NCBI GenBank assembly: GCA_017508505.1
Contig: JAFVYT010000116.1
Location: forward strand, 1-8,224
Length of the DNA: 8,224 nt
Reading direction: 5' to 3'
Origin: Clostridia bacterium
Lineage (GTDB): Bacteria; Bacillota_A; Clostridia; Oscillospirales; SIG627
Below are positions 1 through 7,340 of this stretch, piece after piece (the stretch's first letter is position 1; every line of letters begins with the position of its first letter). The notes under the pieces were generated by a model. That model searched no databases. It saw only the letters and a program-made list of their open reading frames with translations, and was not told the DNA's origin. The translations under genes were made by a program, and so were the position numbers.

Positions 1-79
1 GATTTTGGCGAGACGAACGTCGCAGGCAAAATCCCGGTACCAACGAGTTGACGAGGCGCGCAAGGGAAAAACGAGTGAG

Positions 80-93
80 TTTACACCTGTAAA
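80..93. repeat. Palindrome TTTACA-CC-TGTAAA, repeat copy 2
   Basis: This is a perfect 6-bp inverted repeat with a 2-bp spacer, at the centre of the second repeat copy. It has the size and symmetry of an operator half-site pair, but I do not recognise a specific regulator. Its recurrence inside a larger repeat unit fits a structural element of the repeat equally well. Confidence 0.5.
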
Positions 94-200
94 TGATCGA
101 GTCTTTCTCCGCGGCACAACGCAGTTGCAGCCAAGTTCCATCAATATTTCTGCGAAGTAAATTTGAGCGAGACGAGGAAAACAAGGAAATCGCGAAGGAG

Positions 201-214
201 TTTACACTTGTAAA
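201..214. repeat. Palindrome TTTACA-CT-TGTAAA, repeat copy 3
   Basis: This is the same perfect inverted repeat as at 80-93, exactly 121 bp downstream, differing only in one spacer base (CT for CC). The arms are conserved while the surrounding repeat has drifted to roughly two-thirds identity, which suggests that the palindrome is the constrained part. It lies about 86 bp upstream of the predicted -35 box of addB, farther than a typical repressor site. Confidence 0.5.
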
Positions 215-299
215 TGACTGAGCAATTTACTGTAGCTTGACGAAGTCGCAGCCAAATTTACAAAGCAGAAAATGGGGAGTTTTTGTCCCACCCCCCACC

Positions 300-329
300 T
301 TTACAGAACGAGTGCGACTGTGGTATACT
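300..329 (+). promoter_or_regulatory. Predicted sigma-A promoter of the addBA operon
   Basis: The -35 box TTTACA (300-305) matches five of six bases of TTGACA. After an 18-bp spacer comes TATACT (324-329), preceded by TG at 321-322, so this is an extended -10 element. Transcription would start near 336, giving a leader of about 34 nt before the addB start codon. A C-rich run (287-299) lies directly upstream. No operator overlapping the -10 is evident, so moderate constitutive expression is inferred, as would suit a repair enzyme. Confidence 0.6.
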
Positions 330-356
330 GATTGTACGATCCCATTTTATACGTAT

Positions 357-363
357 GAAGGAG
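357..363 (+). promoter_or_regulatory. Ribosome binding site of addB
   Basis: GAAGGAG lies 6 nt before the ATG at 370. This decides the start. An in-frame ATG at 355 overlaps this site and has no good ribosome binding site of its own. The further in-frame TTG at 283 lies upstream of the predicted promoter. Confidence 0.75.
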
Positions 364-369
364 TTTTCT

Positions 370-3300
370 ATGCTGAATCGGATTTTCGGTGCCGTGGGAA
401 GCGGAAAAAGAGAGTGGATGCTGGCAAGGCTGGAGGAGGCTTTCCAAAAGGGAAAGCGGATCTTCGTTCTGGTGCCGGAGCAGGCAACTGCCGAGTTGGA
501 GGAGGAGATCTGCCTGCGGTGCGGTGGACGCGCGTCTATGCAGGTGGAGGTAACCAATTTTTCCCGTCTGCCCAACGTGGTTTTGCGCGAATACGGTGCT
601 TTGGCAGGCGTTTGCCCAACCGAGGCGGAGAAAAAATTGCTTTTGGCAGAGTGCGTGCATACCTTGGCACCCCGGCTTTCTGCCTTGAATCTGCGCGAGG
701 ATGCATCCGGCATTGCCGATCTTTACGGAGAGCTGGAGGGAATGCGACTGGCAGGGCTTTGGTCCCCCGCCCTTTCCAGACTTTCGGGGATGGAGCTGGA
801 GACCCCCGGTCTTTCGGAAAAATTGGGGCAGATCGCCCTGATCACCGCCTCCTTTTCCGACCTTCTTTCACAGCGTTACCGCGACCCGGGTGAGGAGGGT
901 GAGCGACTGGCAGGCATCCTTGCCGAATATCCCTTTTTTCAAAACAGCGTCGTCTTTGTGGACGGCTTTTGGGATTTCACCCATCCCCAGGAGCTGATCC
1001 TTGCCCGCATCATAAAGCAGGCAGAGGAGGTATACGTCAGCTTCGCCGCACGGAAAAAAGAGCCCCTTCTCTTTGCCAAAAGCCTTTCCGCCGCGCGGAG
1101 TCTGGAGCGCAAGGCCAAGGAATTGGGCGTTGGCGTCACCGATCTGAATTTGGAAAAGGAAGAAGAAGCGACGGCACTGGGTCACCTGCGCCGCCACTTT
1201 ATGCGCGGCGGCAAGACCTATGAGGGCGAGGCGGAGGGAATTCGCATCGTCGCCTGCAAGACCGCTGCCGATCAGGCGGATTTCGTTGCCCGCAGCTGTC
1301 TTTCTCTGGTGAGAAGCGGTGCGCGTTGGAACCAGATCGCCATCCTTTCCCGCGACGGTGCCTTGGAGGAGCTGCTTGGGCTGACCTTGAGTGAAAAGGG
1401 CATTCCCCATTTTCTGGAAGAGAAGAAGCCCCTTGCCCGTACTCCCCTTGCAAAAACCGTTTTGCTGGCCTGCCGCTTTGCCGCAGGACTCGGAGAAGAG
1501 GACGAGGTGAGAAGCTATATCAAGGACGGAGTGTTCGCCGTTTCCGACGAGGATCGCTTCTGTCTGGAGCAGTACGTTTCCACCTGGAGCCTGACAGCGC
1601 CTGCCATGCTTCGGGATACGCCCTTTACCATGAACCCCGCAGGCTATTATGACAAGGGAGAAGCAGAAATTTCCGAGCTGGAGCGGGTCAACCGCGTGCG
1701 GGAAGCCATCTTCGCTCCCATCCGTACCCTCTCCCGCGCATTGGAAGAGGAAAGCGTGAGCGAAAAGATCAACGCAGTTCTCGCCTTTTTGGATGCCATC
1801 GGCGCGGAACGGGTGCATTTTGCCAAGCTGAAGGCAAGCACCGAAGCCGACGATTTTGAAAAGGCGGCCGCAATGACCGGCGCCTGGAACAGCCTCCTGG
1901 AAGCCCTTGCCGCCTTTGGCAGAGCCCTGGGTGACGGAACAAGCGACAAGGTACGCTTTACCGAGCAATTGACCCTTGCCCTCTCAGGCTCTTTGCCGGG
2001 AAGCCTCCCCCCCGGTCAGGATCGGGTGCAGGTAGGCAGAGTGGATTTTGCCCGTCCCACGGATGCAAAATATATTTTCCTCACCGACGTAAACGCAGGC
2101 GTGTTCCCCGCTCCCGAGCCCAAGGGAGGACTGTTCCCCAAGGGTGAACGGAACGAGCTGATCGGGCTGGGCTACCGCTTGCCCGGCGGCGAGGAAAGCC
2201 TTTCCGACGAATACTTTTACTTTTATCTTGCCGCCGCCTTTGCCAAAAAGGCGCTGGTGATCTCCTACTGCGCCGAGGACGGTATGCTGGACAACGCTTC
2301 CCTTTCCGTATTGGGCAAGCGCGTCAAAACTCTGATCCCCGCGCTTCGCGAGGAGCTGTTCGATCCGTCCCTTGCCCTGCCTCAGACGGAAGAAGAGGCG
2401 TTTTCCCATTGGGTCACCCATCTTGAGGAGGAAAGCCGCGAGCAGGAAGCGCTGAAGGAATACTTTTTCGCCTCCGACACCTTCCGTGAACGGGCACTTG
2501 CCGCAGCGGAAGGAAAAGCGATCGGAGTTCGCCGCGATACCCTGGAAACCCAAAAGCCTTACGCGGAGCAGGATCTGAATATGGTCTATTCCCGACTGGA
2601 AACCTATACCAAATGCCCCTTCTCCTATTTCGCCCACTATCTGCTGGAGGCAAATCCCAGAAAGAAGGCGACGCTTGGCGCAAACATTGCAGGCAGCTTC
2701 GTTCACAGCGTGCTGGAAAGAGCCATGATCGTCATTACAAGCAGTGGGCTGGATCTGGCAAAGCTTTCCGCGGAGGAGCTTTCTCAGGTCAACCGCAGCG
2801 CGGTGCAGGAGGCACTTGCCCGGCTTCTCACCGAAAAGCCGGATGCAAGCCTGGAATTTCTCCTGATGCGCCTGGAGGAAAGCACTCTTTTGATTCTGAA
2901 AAGCCTGCAAAAGGAATTTTCTCAAGGCTTGTTCCGTCCCATTTTGTTTGAAAAGAAGATCGGGGAGGAGGACAACCCCTACCACATCCCCCTGAAGGAC
3001 GGCACCAAGCTTTGCCTGTACGGTACCATTGACCGCGTAGACTATTACAAGAGCAAAAGCGGTGAGGATTACGTGCGCGTGGTGGATTACAAAACCGGCG
3101 GTCACAGCTTTTCCCTCACCGACGTGGCAAACGGCCTGAGTATGCAGATGCTTCTGTATCTGTTCGCCTTGTGGAACGGAGGCCTGACCTACAACGGCAA
3201 AAAAATGCAGCCTCTCCCCGCAGGTGTGATCTACCTGAACGGCCTTGCCAATCCCACCGCCTGCGAAAGTGATGCAGAGGCACAAGCCGCACTGGCAGAC

Positions 3301-3672
3301 CCCTTCCGCTCCTTGAGCCGCGAGGGACTTTTGGTGGACGACGAGGAGCTGCTTTGCGCCCAGGATGCAGAGGGACTGGGAGAATTCATCCCCGTGGCCT
3401 ACGGCAAGGCGCGTCCCTCCGGTATGGGCAATCTGATCTCCATGGAGCATCTCGGAAAGCTGAAAAAGAAGGTGGAGAAGGACTTTACCCTTCTCGCCGA
3501 AAGCCTGAAGGACGGAAAGGTTCCCGCAGCTCCCCTGACCAAGCCCCGCGGAACCGACCCCTGCTCCTATTGTGAATACAAACCCATCTGTAAACGAAGT
3601 GAAGCGGACAGACGCCTTTACCGCACCAAGGTAAGCCGCGAGGAGCTGTTCGGAGAGGAGGAAGAAGTATGA
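370..3672 (+). CDS. addB: ATP-dependent helicase/deoxyribonuclease subunit B (AddB)
   Basis: AddB is the cytoplasmic partner of AddA in the complex that processes double-strand breaks. Its nuclease cuts one strand (the 5'-ended one in the characterised enzymes), and its inactivated helicase fold takes part in Chi recognition. The protein has 1100 residues, slightly shorter than Bacillus AddB (about 1166). A Walker A loop (GAVGSGK, residues 7-13) opens it. A typical AddB block with ARPTDAKYIFLTDVNAGVFP lies near residues 555-580. The RecB-type nuclease domain spans about 738-1090, with H779, D888 (GTIDRVD), D906 and K908 (VVDYKTG), and Q926...Y930 (QMLLY). The four 4Fe-4S ligands are C749, C1065, C1068 and C1074, with the family's C...C-x2-C-x5-C spacing. 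The start at 370 is chosen from the ribosome binding site. The stop overlaps the addA start by 4 bp, so the two are cotranscribed and probably translationally coupled. Identification is secure. Confidence 0.96.
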   Translation: MLNRIFGAVGSGKREWMLARLEEAFQKGKRIFVLVPEQATAELEEEICLRCGGRASMQVEVTNFSRLPNVVLREYGALAGVCPTEAEKKLLLAECVHTLAPRLSALNLREDASGIADLYGELEGMRLAGLWSPALSRLSGMELETPGLSEKLGQIALITASFSDLLSQRYRDPGEEGERLAGILAEYPFFQNSVVFVDGFWDFTHPQELILARIIKQAEEVYVSFAARKKEPLLFAKSLSAARSLERKAKELGVGVTDLNLEKEEEATALGHLRRHFMRGGKTYEGEAEGIRIVACKTAADQADFVARSCLSLVRSGARWNQIAILSRDGALEELLGLTLSEKGIPHFLEEKKPLARTPLAKTVLLACRFAAGLGEEDEVRSYIKDGVFAVSDEDRFCLEQYVSTWSLTAPAMLRDTPFTMNPAGYYDKGEAEISELERVNRVREAIFAPIRTLSRALEEESVSEKINAVLAFLDAIGAERVHFAKLKASTEADDFEKAAAMTGAWNSLLEALAAFGRALGDGTSDKVRFTEQLTLALSGSLPGSLPPGQDRVQVGRVDFARPTDAKYIFLTDVNAGVFPAPEPKGGLFPKGERNELIGLGYRLPGGEESLSDEYFYFYLAAAFAKKALVISYCAEDGMLDNASLSVLGKRVKTLIPALREELFDPSLALPQTEEEAFSHWVTHLEEESREQEALKEYFFASDTFRERALAAAEGKAIGVRRDTLETQKPYAEQDLNMVYSRLETYTKCPFSYFAHYLLEANPRKKATLGANIAGSFVHSVLERAMIVITSSGLDLAKLSAEELSQVNRSAVQEALARLLTEKPDASLEFLLMRLEESTLLILKSLQKEFSQGLFRPILFEKKIGEEDNPYHIPLKDGTKLCLYGTIDRVDYYKSKSGEDYVRVVDYKTGGHSFSLTDVANGLSMQMLLYLFALWNGGLTYNGKKMQPLPAGVIYLNGLANPTACESDAEAQAALADPFRSLSREGLLVDDEELLCAQDAEGLGEFIPVAYGKARPSGMGNLISMEHLGKLKKKVEKDFTLLAESLKDGKVPAAPLTKPRGTDPCSYCEYKPICKRSEADRRLYRTKVSREELFGEEEEV
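3656..3661 (+). promoter_or_regulatory. Ribosome binding site of addA, inside the end of addB
   Basis: A perfect AGGAGG lies 7 nt before the addA ATG and within the last codons of addB. With the ATGA stop/start overlap it fits translational coupling, which would favour balanced synthesis of the two subunits of a 1:1 heterodimer. Confidence 0.8.
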
Positions 3673-6600
3673 TCCGTTGGACTGAGCATCAAAGACACGC
3701 CGTGGAAGCACGCGATTGCAGTCTGGCAGTCAGCGCCGCCGCGGGCAGCGGCAAGACCCGCGTTCTCACGGGGCGCATCATCAGCCTTCTTTCCGAAGGC
3801 ACCGTTAAGGCAAGTCGCCTTGCGGTGGTGACCTATACCAAGGCCGCCGCCAAGGGTCTGGAGGACAGACTGTACGAGGAGCTTTCCAAAATGGTGGCGG
3901 AGAATCCGGAAAATACCACTCTTTCCCGCCAGCTGATGAATCTTTCCCGCGCGCAGATCTCCACCATCCACTCCTTCTGCTACGCCCTGCTCCGCGCACA
4001 CGGCAAGGCACTGGGACTGACCGGCAAGGAGCGCATTGCCGATCCCTTGCGCCTGGAGCCCTTGAAGGACAGAGCCATCCGCGAGGCGGTGACCGCCTTT
4101 CTGGCAGATGCAGGAGAAAAAACGGAAACGCGCCGTAGTCTTTGCCGTGTATTCGGCACCGCCCGCGATCTGAACGGACTGTACGACGCCCTCGCCCGTC
4201 TGTTTGAAACCGTATCTTACCTCCCCGGGGGCCTGGAGGAATTAAAGAGCCGCTTGAATGAATTGGAGGAGGAGTGCGACCGTGTGGAAAACGCTTCTCT
4301 CCCCTTTGCCGAGAGCAGCTTCGGAAGACCCGTTGCCAAGGAAGCCGAGGACCGTTTTCTCTGCGGTGCGGGAGAGCTTGATGCCGTGCTGGGGCCCTTA
4401 TCCAAGACTCAGGTGCTGGGCGACAAGTACATCCCCTTTATGGAGGAGCGCAAAAGACTTTTGGAGGACTGCGCCGCTCTGTGCCGCGGCAGTGATTTTT
4501 TCGGCGCGGCCAAGGCACTGAAGGACGGAACGGAAAAAAGCCTGCCCTCCATTTCCAAAAAGACCTGCCCCCCCGACGAGCTGGAGCTGAAGGAGCGCAT
4601 TGCCGCCGTTCACAACAACCTGAAAAAGAGCCTGCTTGCATTTTCCGCAGATCTTCTGTGCAGACCACTGCCTTCTCTTTTATCCGAGCTTCGCCGCAGT
4701 CTGTCCCTTTCACGGGAGTTTCTCATTCTGGCCCAGGATGCCCTGGACCGCTACGCCGCCTTTAAGAAAAAGAAGAATATTCTGGACTACGCGGATCTGG
4801 AGCAGATGACCCTGCGTCTGGTAGCTAGAAAGAAGGACGGCAAATGGGTCAAGACCCCCGTCGGAGAACGGATCACGGGCGAGCTGGACGCCGTTTTCGT
4901 AGACGAATATCAGGACTCCAACGGCATTCAGGACCGCATCTTCCGCAGTGTAACGCGGGAGGACAATCTGTTCATCGTAGGCGATCCCAAGCAGAGCATT
5001 TACCGCTTCCGCGGTGCGGAGCCGGAGATCTTTTCCGATTACAAAAACGATCTGCCCGTTTATACCGAGGGTGCGACGTGCGGTATGCGCACCGTATTCC
5101 TTTCCGATAATTTCCGCTGTGCAAAGCCCATCATTGATCTGGTGAACCGCACCTTCCGCATCATTATGTCCGGTCACCGCCCCGATTCTCTGTACGGCCC
5201 CGACGACGAGCTTCGCTACGCCAAAAAGCCCAAGGAGGGGGAAACACTTCCTCCCGCTCCCAATACGGAGCTGGTTCTCATTTCCCCCAAAAAGGAGGAG
5301 GAAGAGACGGAACGGCCCTTGACCGAGGCGGAGATCCTGCTTCGGGACGAAAATACGGAGGCAGGGTATATTGCCACCCGCATCCACGGTATGCTGGGCG
5401 AGTACAAGCCGGAGCAGATCGCCGTGCTTTGCCGCACCAATCTGCAGATCCCCCCGGTTCGCTCCGCCCTGCAAAAGCTGGACATCCCCTGCACGCTGGG
5501 TGCAGGCTCCGCTTTGGCAGACGAGCCTGAATTTCTTTTCGTCACCTCCCTTTTGGGTGCGCTGGACAATCCCCGCGACGACGTTGCCTTGCTTGGCACC
5601 ATGCTTTCTCCCGTGTTCCGTTTTGATGCGGACAGTCTGTACCGCATCCGTCTGGGCAGGAAAAAGTGCTTTTATTACGAAGCCCTGCGCCACACCGCAA
5701 GGGAGGGCGAGGAGCCGGAGCGATCCCGCGCCAAGGCATTGCTGGACACCCTTTCCCTGCTGAGAGAGCAGAGCAAGACCCTGACCCTCCCCGCCCTGAT
5801 CTTCAGTCTGTACCGCAGCCTTTCCATTTCCGAGCTGTTCGGGAACAAGGACGGCAGCGTGAAGGAATTTTTCCTGGGGGGTGCGGAAAGCGCAGAGAGT
5901 GCAGAGGAAACGAGTCTTTCCGATTTTATTGCCTATATCAAGCGAGCCGCCGAGGAAAATACGGGCGCGTCAGAGGGTGCACCCGGTGTAAAGCTGATGA
6001 CCATTCACAAATCCAAGGGTCTGGAATTCCCCGTCGTATTCGCATCCTTTATGGCAAAGAAATTTGATGTTCGGGACGAGAGCGCAAAGCTGATCCTCTC
6101 CCCCTCCTTCGGCCCCTGCTTCCACCTGCCCGAGGACGGCGGCAGAGTCAAGGTGAATACCTTTCTGCGCAAGGCGGCGGCACTGAAGATGCACGAAGCC
6201 ATGGTGGAGGAAGAGATGCGCGTGCTTTACGTTGCCCTGACCCGTGCGGAAACCAAGCTGATCGTCACCGCAAAGCCGCAGAATTTTGCATCCCTGGATC
6301 GGGATCTGCTCCTTTGTAACGAAGAAGCCTTGAAGCCGGAGCTGACCGAGCGTTTGCTCCGAGGTGCGCCCAATCTTTTGACGTTGCTCCTTTTGTCCCT
6401 GCGGGATTGCCCCGCCCTGCGGTGCGCCTTGGAGCAGGGTGGCACCCACACCGACGGAAGCCTCACCGTTTCCGTTGACCGACCCCTTCCCATCGCCGCG
6501 CGGGAGGAGGATGAGCAGAAAAAAGAAGAAAATCTGCGGGATCCCAAGGAAATTCTGGATGCTCTTGCCTTCACCTACGAGGAGGAAGCCCTTTCCAGAC

Positions 6601-7214
6601 TCCCCAAAAAGCTTTCCGTTTCCCAGCTTTTGCGGGCAGGTCGCGAGGAGGAAGCGGGTCTTTGCCCGCGCAGACTTTCCGATCTTTCCCGTCAGGGGCT
6701 GAAGCGCAGTGCCGCGGAGATCGGTACCGCCACCCACAGCGTAATGCAGTTTGCTTCCCTTTCCAATTTGGAAGAAAATTTGGATGCCGAGCTGGAGCGT
6801 CTCGTACAAAAGGGCTTTCTCACCGAGGAGGACGCCGACCTTGTGGAAAAGAAGCACCTTGCCGCTTTTCTCGCCTCGCCCCTTTACGCGCGGATGAAGG
6901 CATCTTCCAACGTGGTACGGGAAAAACGCTTCAACGTACTGCTTCCCGCAAAGGAGCTTCTCGGCTCCGAGGGCAAGGTTTTGGTGCAGGGTGTCATTGA
7001 CGCCTGGTTTGAGGAGGCGGACGGCACCGTCACCGTGGTGGACTTTAAGACCGATCGGGTCAAGGAAGCCGACGGAGAAGAGATCCTCCTGAAGCGCCAC
7101 AGTGAGCAGCTTCACCTCTACGCCCTTGCGGTAGAACAGCTCACGGAAAAGAAGGTGGGCAAAAAGCTGATTTATTCCTTCTGCCTGGGCAGAGCAATTG
7201 AGGTAAAATCATAA
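3669..7214 (+). CDS. addA: ATP-dependent helicase/nuclease subunit A (AddA)
   Basis: AddA is the motor subunit of AddAB: a 3'-5' superfamily 1A helicase fused to a nuclease that, in characterised homologues, cuts the 3'-ended strand until Chi is met. It has 1181 residues (Bacillus AddA is about 1232). Motifs in order are the Q motif (WTEHQRHAV, 4-12), Walker A (AAAGSGKT, 23-30), Ia (VTYTKAAA, 54-61), Ic (QISTIHSFC, 96-104), Walker B (VDEYQD, 411-416), III (VGDPKQSIYRFRG, from 437), IV (SDNFRC, 479-484), V (LMTIHKSKGLEFP, from 776) and VI (VLYVALTRAE, 852-861, with arginine finger R859). The C-terminal nuclease has H1023, D1111 (GVID), D1125 and K1127 (VVDFKTD), and Q1147...Y1151. Small oddities are Tyr/Lys in motif Ia (usually TFTNAAA), Cys in NFRC (usually NFRS), and a short AES-AES-AEE repeat at residues 739-747. 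The gene overlaps addB by 4 bp and no sbcCD follows. Identification is secure. Confidence 0.97.
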   Translation: MIRWTEHQRHAVEARDCSLAVSAAAGSGKTRVLTGRIISLLSEGTVKASRLAVVTYTKAAAKGLEDRLYEELSKMVAENPENTTLSRQLMNLSRAQISTIHSFCYALLRAHGKALGLTGKERIADPLRLEPLKDRAIREAVTAFLADAGEKTETRRSLCRVFGTARDLNGLYDALARLFETVSYLPGGLEELKSRLNELEEECDRVENASLPFAESSFGRPVAKEAEDRFLCGAGELDAVLGPLSKTQVLGDKYIPFMEERKRLLEDCAALCRGSDFFGAAKALKDGTEKSLPSISKKTCPPDELELKERIAAVHNNLKKSLLAFSADLLCRPLPSLLSELRRSLSLSREFLILAQDALDRYAAFKKKKNILDYADLEQMTLRLVARKKDGKWVKTPVGERITGELDAVFVDEYQDSNGIQDRIFRSVTREDNLFIVGDPKQSIYRFRGAEPEIFSDYKNDLPVYTEGATCGMRTVFLSDNFRCAKPIIDLVNRTFRIIMSGHRPDSLYGPDDELRYAKKPKEGETLPPAPNTELVLISPKKEEEETERPLTEAEILLRDENTEAGYIATRIHGMLGEYKPEQIAVLCRTNLQIPPVRSALQKLDIPCTLGAGSALADEPEFLFVTSLLGALDNPRDDVALLGTMLSPVFRFDADSLYRIRLGRKKCFYYEALRHTAREGEEPERSRAKALLDTLSLLREQSKTLTLPALIFSLYRSLSISELFGNKDGSVKEFFLGGAESAESAEETSLSDFIAYIKRAAEENTGASEGAPGVKLMTIHKSKGLEFPVVFASFMAKKFDVRDESAKLILSPSFGPCFHLPEDGGRVKVNTFLRKAAALKMHEAMVEEEMRVLYVALTRAETKLIVTAKPQNFASLDRDLLLCNEEALKPELTERLLRGAPNLLTLLLLSLRDCPALRCALEQGGTHTDGSLTVSVDRPLPIAAREEDEQKKEENLRDPKEILDALAFTYEEEALSRLPKKLSVSQLLRAGREEEAGLCPRRLSDLSRQGLKRSAAEIGTATHSVMQFASLSNLEENLDAELERLVQKGFLTEEDADLVEKKHLAAFLASPLYARMKASSNVVREKRFNVLLPAKELLGSEGKVLVQGVIDAWFEEADGTVTVVDFKTDRVKEADGEEILLKRHSEQLHLYALAVEQLTEKKVGKKLIYSFCLGRAIEVKS

Positions 7215-7235
7215 AGCGCAAAAACAGACCCGAAC

Positions 7236-7268
7236 GGGAGTTGGGGTAAAGGATCCCCGCAAACTCCC
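7236..7268 (+). other. Bulged hairpin downstream of addA
   Basis: GGGAGTT (7236-7242) pairs with AACTCCC (7262-7268). Inside it GGGG (7243-7246) can pair with CCCC (7255-7258), leaving a 3-nt bulge (GCA) on the right arm and an 8-nt loop. No T-run follows, so it is not a canonical intrinsic terminator. It starts 21 nt after the addA stop and may protect the 3' end of the mRNA or be incidental. Confidence 0.4.
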
Positions 7269-7303
7269 AATGAAATATTCCCATACGGCATATTATGGTA
7301 AAA

Positions 7304-7340
7304 AAACGGTTCGCAAAAATGCGAACCGTTTCATTTTTAT
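7304..7340. terminator. Bidirectional intrinsic terminator between addA and the convergent gene
   Basis: A perfect 12-bp stem (7304-7315 with 7320-7331; core ACGGTTCGCA/TGCGAACCGT) closes an AAAA loop. On the plus strand CA and five T (7334-7338) follow. On the minus strand the run of seven A at 7300-7306 becomes a T-tract, three bases of which lie in the stem. The element can therefore end both the addBA transcript and the minus-strand transcript, whose stop codon (7340-7342) lies only 8 bp from the stem. Confidence 0.85.

Larger units (their letters stand above)
1..262. repeat. Diverged tandem intergenic repeat (about 121-bp unit, two full copies and one partial)
   Basis: Positions 50-139 align without a gap to 171-260 at a constant offset of 121 bp; by hand count about 61 of 90 bases match. 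The best conserved parts are the first block (GACGAGG...CAAGG), the core GAGTTTACAcyTGTAAATGA (77-96 and 198-217) and the end block (GCAGCCAA). A third, partial copy seems to enter from the left edge: the end-block sequence GACGAA-GTCGCAG-CAAA recurs at 12-30 with one extra base. GCGAGACGA also appears at 8-16 and 167-175. No convincing protein is encoded, although one frame is open from the left edge to a stop at 158-160. The block may be an interspersed intergenic repeat family of this genome or a set of regulatory sites. Its function is unknown and no transposase or long terminal inverted repeats are seen. Confidence 0.6.

Noticed and set aside
2..160. Open frame from the left edge to a TAA at 158-160, possibly the C-terminus of an upstream gene
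   Set aside because: The frame runs straight through the repeat block. The translation is low in hydrophobic core residues, and the aligned third repeat copy does not keep the frame open past its palindrome (TGA at 218-220). The open frame is more likely accidental.
1..262. CRISPR array
   Set aside because: There are only two to three diverged copies of a long unit. No short identical direct repeats, no uniform spacers and no cas genes are seen.
283..369. N-terminal extension of AddB starting at TTG 283 or ATG 355
   Set aside because: The TTG lies upstream of the predicted promoter. The ATG at 355 overlaps the GAAGGAG that serves the ATG at 370. Homologues begin with the Walker A loop close to the N-terminus, as the 370 start gives.
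237..893. Plus-strand open frame of 218 codons overlapping the start of addB
   Set aside because: It begins inside the repeat with TTG, has no ribosome binding site, and runs out of frame through the addB N-terminus with an Arg/Gly-rich translation typical of a shadow frame.
1984..3711. Long open frame (575 codons) on the minus strand opposite addB
   Set aside because: It is fully antisense to a secure gene with all AddB motifs. The translation is Gly/Gln/His/Val-rich with no recognisable domain, as expected from the complement of GC-rich codons. The other long antisense frames (868-1968, 4710-5693, 5970-7115) are rejected for the same reason.
370..7214. AddAB-like pair as part of a phage-defence or other novel system
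   Set aside because: Gene order, lengths, the complete helicase and nuclease motifs and the iron-sulfur cysteines all fit the housekeeping addBA repair operon, with no accessory defence genes in view.
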